From positions 1 through 36,016 of the forward strand of contig JBJOGW010000026.1 of NCBI GenBank assembly GCA_046048055.1: a DNA stretch of 36,016 nt. The letters run 5' to 3'. The translations under genes were made by a program, and so were the position numbers. The notes beneath the pieces were generated by a model. It was not told where the DNA came from. It worked only from the letters and a program-made list of their open reading frames with translations, and did not search any database. The DNA is from SYAC01 sp046048055. GTDB lineage: Bacteria > Planctomycetota > Phycisphaerae > Phycisphaerales > SM1A02. Positions 33,854 through 36,016 of the stretch are shown piece after piece; positions within the stretch are counted from its first letter, which is position 1, and the number at the start of each line of letters is the position of its first letter.

Positions 33854-36016
33854 ATGCGTCGGACCACTTCCCAGGAGGCCCTGTTGTCCAGCACCCAGCC
33901 GCCGCGCCCCAGCGACGTGTTCGGCACCCTCATCTTCGCGGGCGACACCATGCTCAAGCGGCTGCCCAGCGACGTGCATGCCAGCCTGCAGAAGACCATC
34001 CAGGACGGCAGCCCGCTCGATCCCGCGGTGGCCAACACCGTGGCGGTGGCCATGAAGGACTGGGCCGTCGAGAACGGTGCCACCCACTACTGCCACTGGT
34101 TCCAGCCGCTCACGGGCACCACGGCCGAGAAGCACGACGCGTTCCTGAGCATCCTGGGCGACGGCACCGCCATCGAGAAACTCTCGGGCAGCCAGCTCAT
34201 CCAGGGCGAGCCCGATGCCAGCAGTTTTCCCAGCGGCGGCATCCGCGACACCTACGAGGCCCGCGGCTACACCGCCTGGGATCCCACCAGCCCCGCGTTC
34301 CTGCTGCGCAACCCGGGCGGCGTGACCACCCTGTGCATTCCCACGGCCTTCGTCAGCTGGACCGGCGAGGCGCTCGACAAGAAGACGCCGCTGCTCCGCT
34401 CGATCCGCGCGGTCAGCCGACAGGCGATGCGCATCCTGAAGATCTTCGGCAGCGACAAGGGCGTGAGCCAGGTGGTGGCCACGCTGGGCTGCGAGCAGGA
34501 GTACTTCCTGGTGGACCGCGAGCTCTACAAGGAGCGGCTGGACCTGATGATCACCGGCCGCACGCTGGTGGGCGCCATGCCGCCCAAGGGCCACCAGCTC
34601 GATGACCACTACTTCGGCGCCATTCCCGACCGCGTGATCAGTTTCATGGCCCGGGTCGAGGAGCGGCTGTTCGAGCTGGGCGTGCCGGTCAAGACCCGCC
34701 ACAACGAGGTGGCCCCGGGCCAGTACGAGCTGGCCCCCACCTTCGAGCTGGCCAACATCGCCGCCGACCACCAGATGGTGTGCATGCACGTGCTCCGGAT
34801 GACCGCCCGCGAGTTCGGCTTCGAGTGCCTGCTGCACGAGAAGCCCTTCGCCGGCGTGAACGGCAGCGGCAAGCACAACAACTGGAGCCTGGCCACCAAC
34901 ACCGGCGTGAACCTGCTGGATCCGCACGAGGAGACCCACGAGAACCTGGAGTTCCTCACCTTTCTCTGCGGCGTGATCCGCGCCGTGGACATGCATGCGG
35001 ACCTGCTGCGGGCCAGCATCGCCAGCGCCGCCAACGACCACCGCCTGGGCGCCAACGAGGCGCCACCGGCCATCATGAGCATCTACCTGGGCAGCATGCT
35101 CACGGACATCCTGGACCAGCTCGAGGGAGGCGGGCCGCGCAAGACCCTCAAGGGCGGGCTGCTGGACCTGGGCGCCACCACCCTGCCCATGCTTCCGCGG
35201 CACGCCAGCGACCGCAACCGCACCAGCCCCTTCGCCTTCACCGGCAACAAGTTCGAGTTCCGCGCCGTGGGCAGCACGGCCGCGGTGGCGTGGCCCAACA
35301 CCGTGCTCAACACCATCATCGCCGAGAGCCTGGACTTCGTGGCCACCGAGATCGAGCGCAAGGCGGGCAAGAATCCTTCCGCGGCCAGGCTGGAGAGCGC
35401 GGTCAGGGCCGTGCTCAAGGACGTGGTGAAGAAGCATCGCCGCGTGTGCTTTGACGGCGACGGATACAGCCAGGCGTGGCACAAGGAGGCGGCCCAGCGC
35501 GGCCTGCCCAACCTGACCAGCACAGCCGACGCCCTGCCGGTTTTCGAGAGCCGCAAGGCCCGCGACCTGTTCAGCAAGTACGGCGTGCTCTCGCCCACCG
35601 AGCTCAAGGCCCGCGCCGAGGTGCTCATGGAACTCTACGTGACCGTGGTGGGCATCGAGGCCCGCACGCTGGCCACCATGGTGCGCACGCAGATCCTGCC
35701 CGCCGCCACGCGCGGCCAGGCCGAGCTGGCCGACGCCGTCGGCGCCAGCCGCGCCGCGGGCGTGGAGTGCCCCGATGAGGAAACGGCCCTGCGGAACTGG
35801 GTGCAGAAGCTCTCCGGCCTGCGAACGGCCCTGGCCGCGCTCGAGAAGGCCGAGGCCCGCGATTTCAAGGACTCCGCCGCCCACATGCGGCATTGCCGCG
35901 ACGAGGTGGTGGCCGCCATGACCGAGGTGCGAAGGTTCTGCGACAGCATCGAAAAGTGGACGCCGGCCGACCTCTGGCCGCTGCCCACCTACGCCGAGAT
36001 GCTGCTCGGGCGGTAG
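33854..36016 (+). CDS. glnN: Glutamine synthetase type III
   Basis: The 720-residue enzyme makes glutamine from glutamate, ammonia and ATP. Type III enzymes are about 700 residues, much longer than type I, and dodecameric. Recognisable parts are VFGTLIFAGDTML near the N-terminus, GCEQEYFLVD (about 212, metal ligands), NEVAPGQYELAP (about 284), NGSGKHNNWS (about 335, substrate loop) and ANEAPPAIMS. The C-terminal helical extension typical of type III is present. A weak AAGGA ribosome binding site lies 11 nt before the ATG. The stop codon is the last base of the window. No glnK, ammonium transporter or glutamate synthase gene is adjacent. Confidence 0.96.
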   Translation: MRRTTSQEALLSSTQPPRPSDVFGTLIFAGDTMLKRLPSDVHASLQKTIQDGSPLDPAVANTVAVAMKDWAVENGATHYCHWFQPLTGTTAEKHDAFLSILGDGTAIEKLSGSQLIQGEPDASSFPSGGIRDTYEARGYTAWDPTSPAFLLRNPGGVTTLCIPTAFVSWTGEALDKKTPLLRSIRAVSRQAMRILKIFGSDKGVSQVVATLGCEQEYFLVDRELYKERLDLMITGRTLVGAMPPKGHQLDDHYFGAIPDRVISFMARVEERLFELGVPVKTRHNEVAPGQYELAPTFELANIAADHQMVCMHVLRMTAREFGFECLLHEKPFAGVNGSGKHNNWSLATNTGVNLLDPHEETHENLEFLTFLCGVIRAVDMHADLLRASIASAANDHRLGANEAPPAIMSIYLGSMLTDILDQLEGGGPRKTLKGGLLDLGATTLPMLPRHASDRNRTSPFAFTGNKFEFRAVGSTAAVAWPNTVLNTIIAESLDFVATEIERKAGKNPSAARLESAVRAVLKDVVKKHRRVCFDGDGYSQAWHKEAAQRGLPNLTSTADALPVFESRKARDLFSKYGVLSPTELKARAEVLMELYVTVVGIEARTLATMVRTQILPAATRGQAELADAVGASRAAGVECPDEETALRNWVQKLSGLRTALAALEKAEARDFKDSAAHMRHCRDEVVAAMTEVRRFCDSIEKWTPADLWPLPTYAEMLLGR

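Overview
The window is a high-GC bacterial chromosome segment that looks like a planctomycete of the class Phycisphaerae. Four secreted proteins end in paired dockerin-like repeats of the type common in that group. One protein ends in a PEP-CTERM-like anchor with a terminal run of arginines. SecA is far longer than usual, and the glutamine synthetase is the long type III form. This placement comes from protein character only; there is no rRNA in the window. All four tRNA genes lack an encoded CCA. I see no phage, insertion sequence or CRISPR array.

Layout. 1-8360 is dominated by exported proteins: a partial cysteine-rich/lamin-tail/dockerin protein (1-1889), a dockerin protein (3040-4086) and two cysteine-rich dockerin proteins in tandem (5318-6691, 6582-8360). 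Among them lie an MlaE-type permease, tRNA-Gly, and a peroxiredoxin/chagasin-like pair on the minus strand. 8376-14272 carries an acyl-CoA/acyl-ACP synthetase, a SPOR lipoprotein, a truncated haemoglobin, a class V aminotransferase, a small open frame followed by lexA, and trpA. 14310-22340 carries a CAT-anticodon tRNA, a membrane protein, an M48 lipoprotein protease, a copper P-type ATPase with a small divergent exported protein, the giant secA and tRNA-Lys. 22382-26629 holds a zinc-ribbon membrane protein, a thioredoxin-like protein, a decayed methyltransferase, a DUF1080 lipoprotein, a PEP-CTERM-like protein, a LuxR-type regulator, tRNA-Val and a small exported protein. 26634-36016 holds gltX, a phosphodiesterase, a membrane protein, corA, an AAA+/VWA pair and glnN.

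How the genes work together. Most genes are single units rather than long operons. The convincing translational couplings are the AAA+ ATPase with its VWA partner (GTGA overlap) and the peroxiredoxin with the chagasin-like protein. SecA would export the many secreted proteins encoded nearby.

Most notable signals. (1) About a dozen genes have a TAnnnT -10 hexamer only 6-9 nt before the start codon, which predicts leaderless mRNAs; the genes with a clear Shine-Dalgarno sequence are a largely separate set. (2) A nine-cysteine, 43-residue module with fixed spacing occurs seven times in three secreted proteins. (3) SecA carries several large insertions. (4) A 24-bp perfect palindrome and a small unassigned open frame precede lexA. 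(5) A methyltransferase remnant with an in-frame stop lies at 23285-23480.
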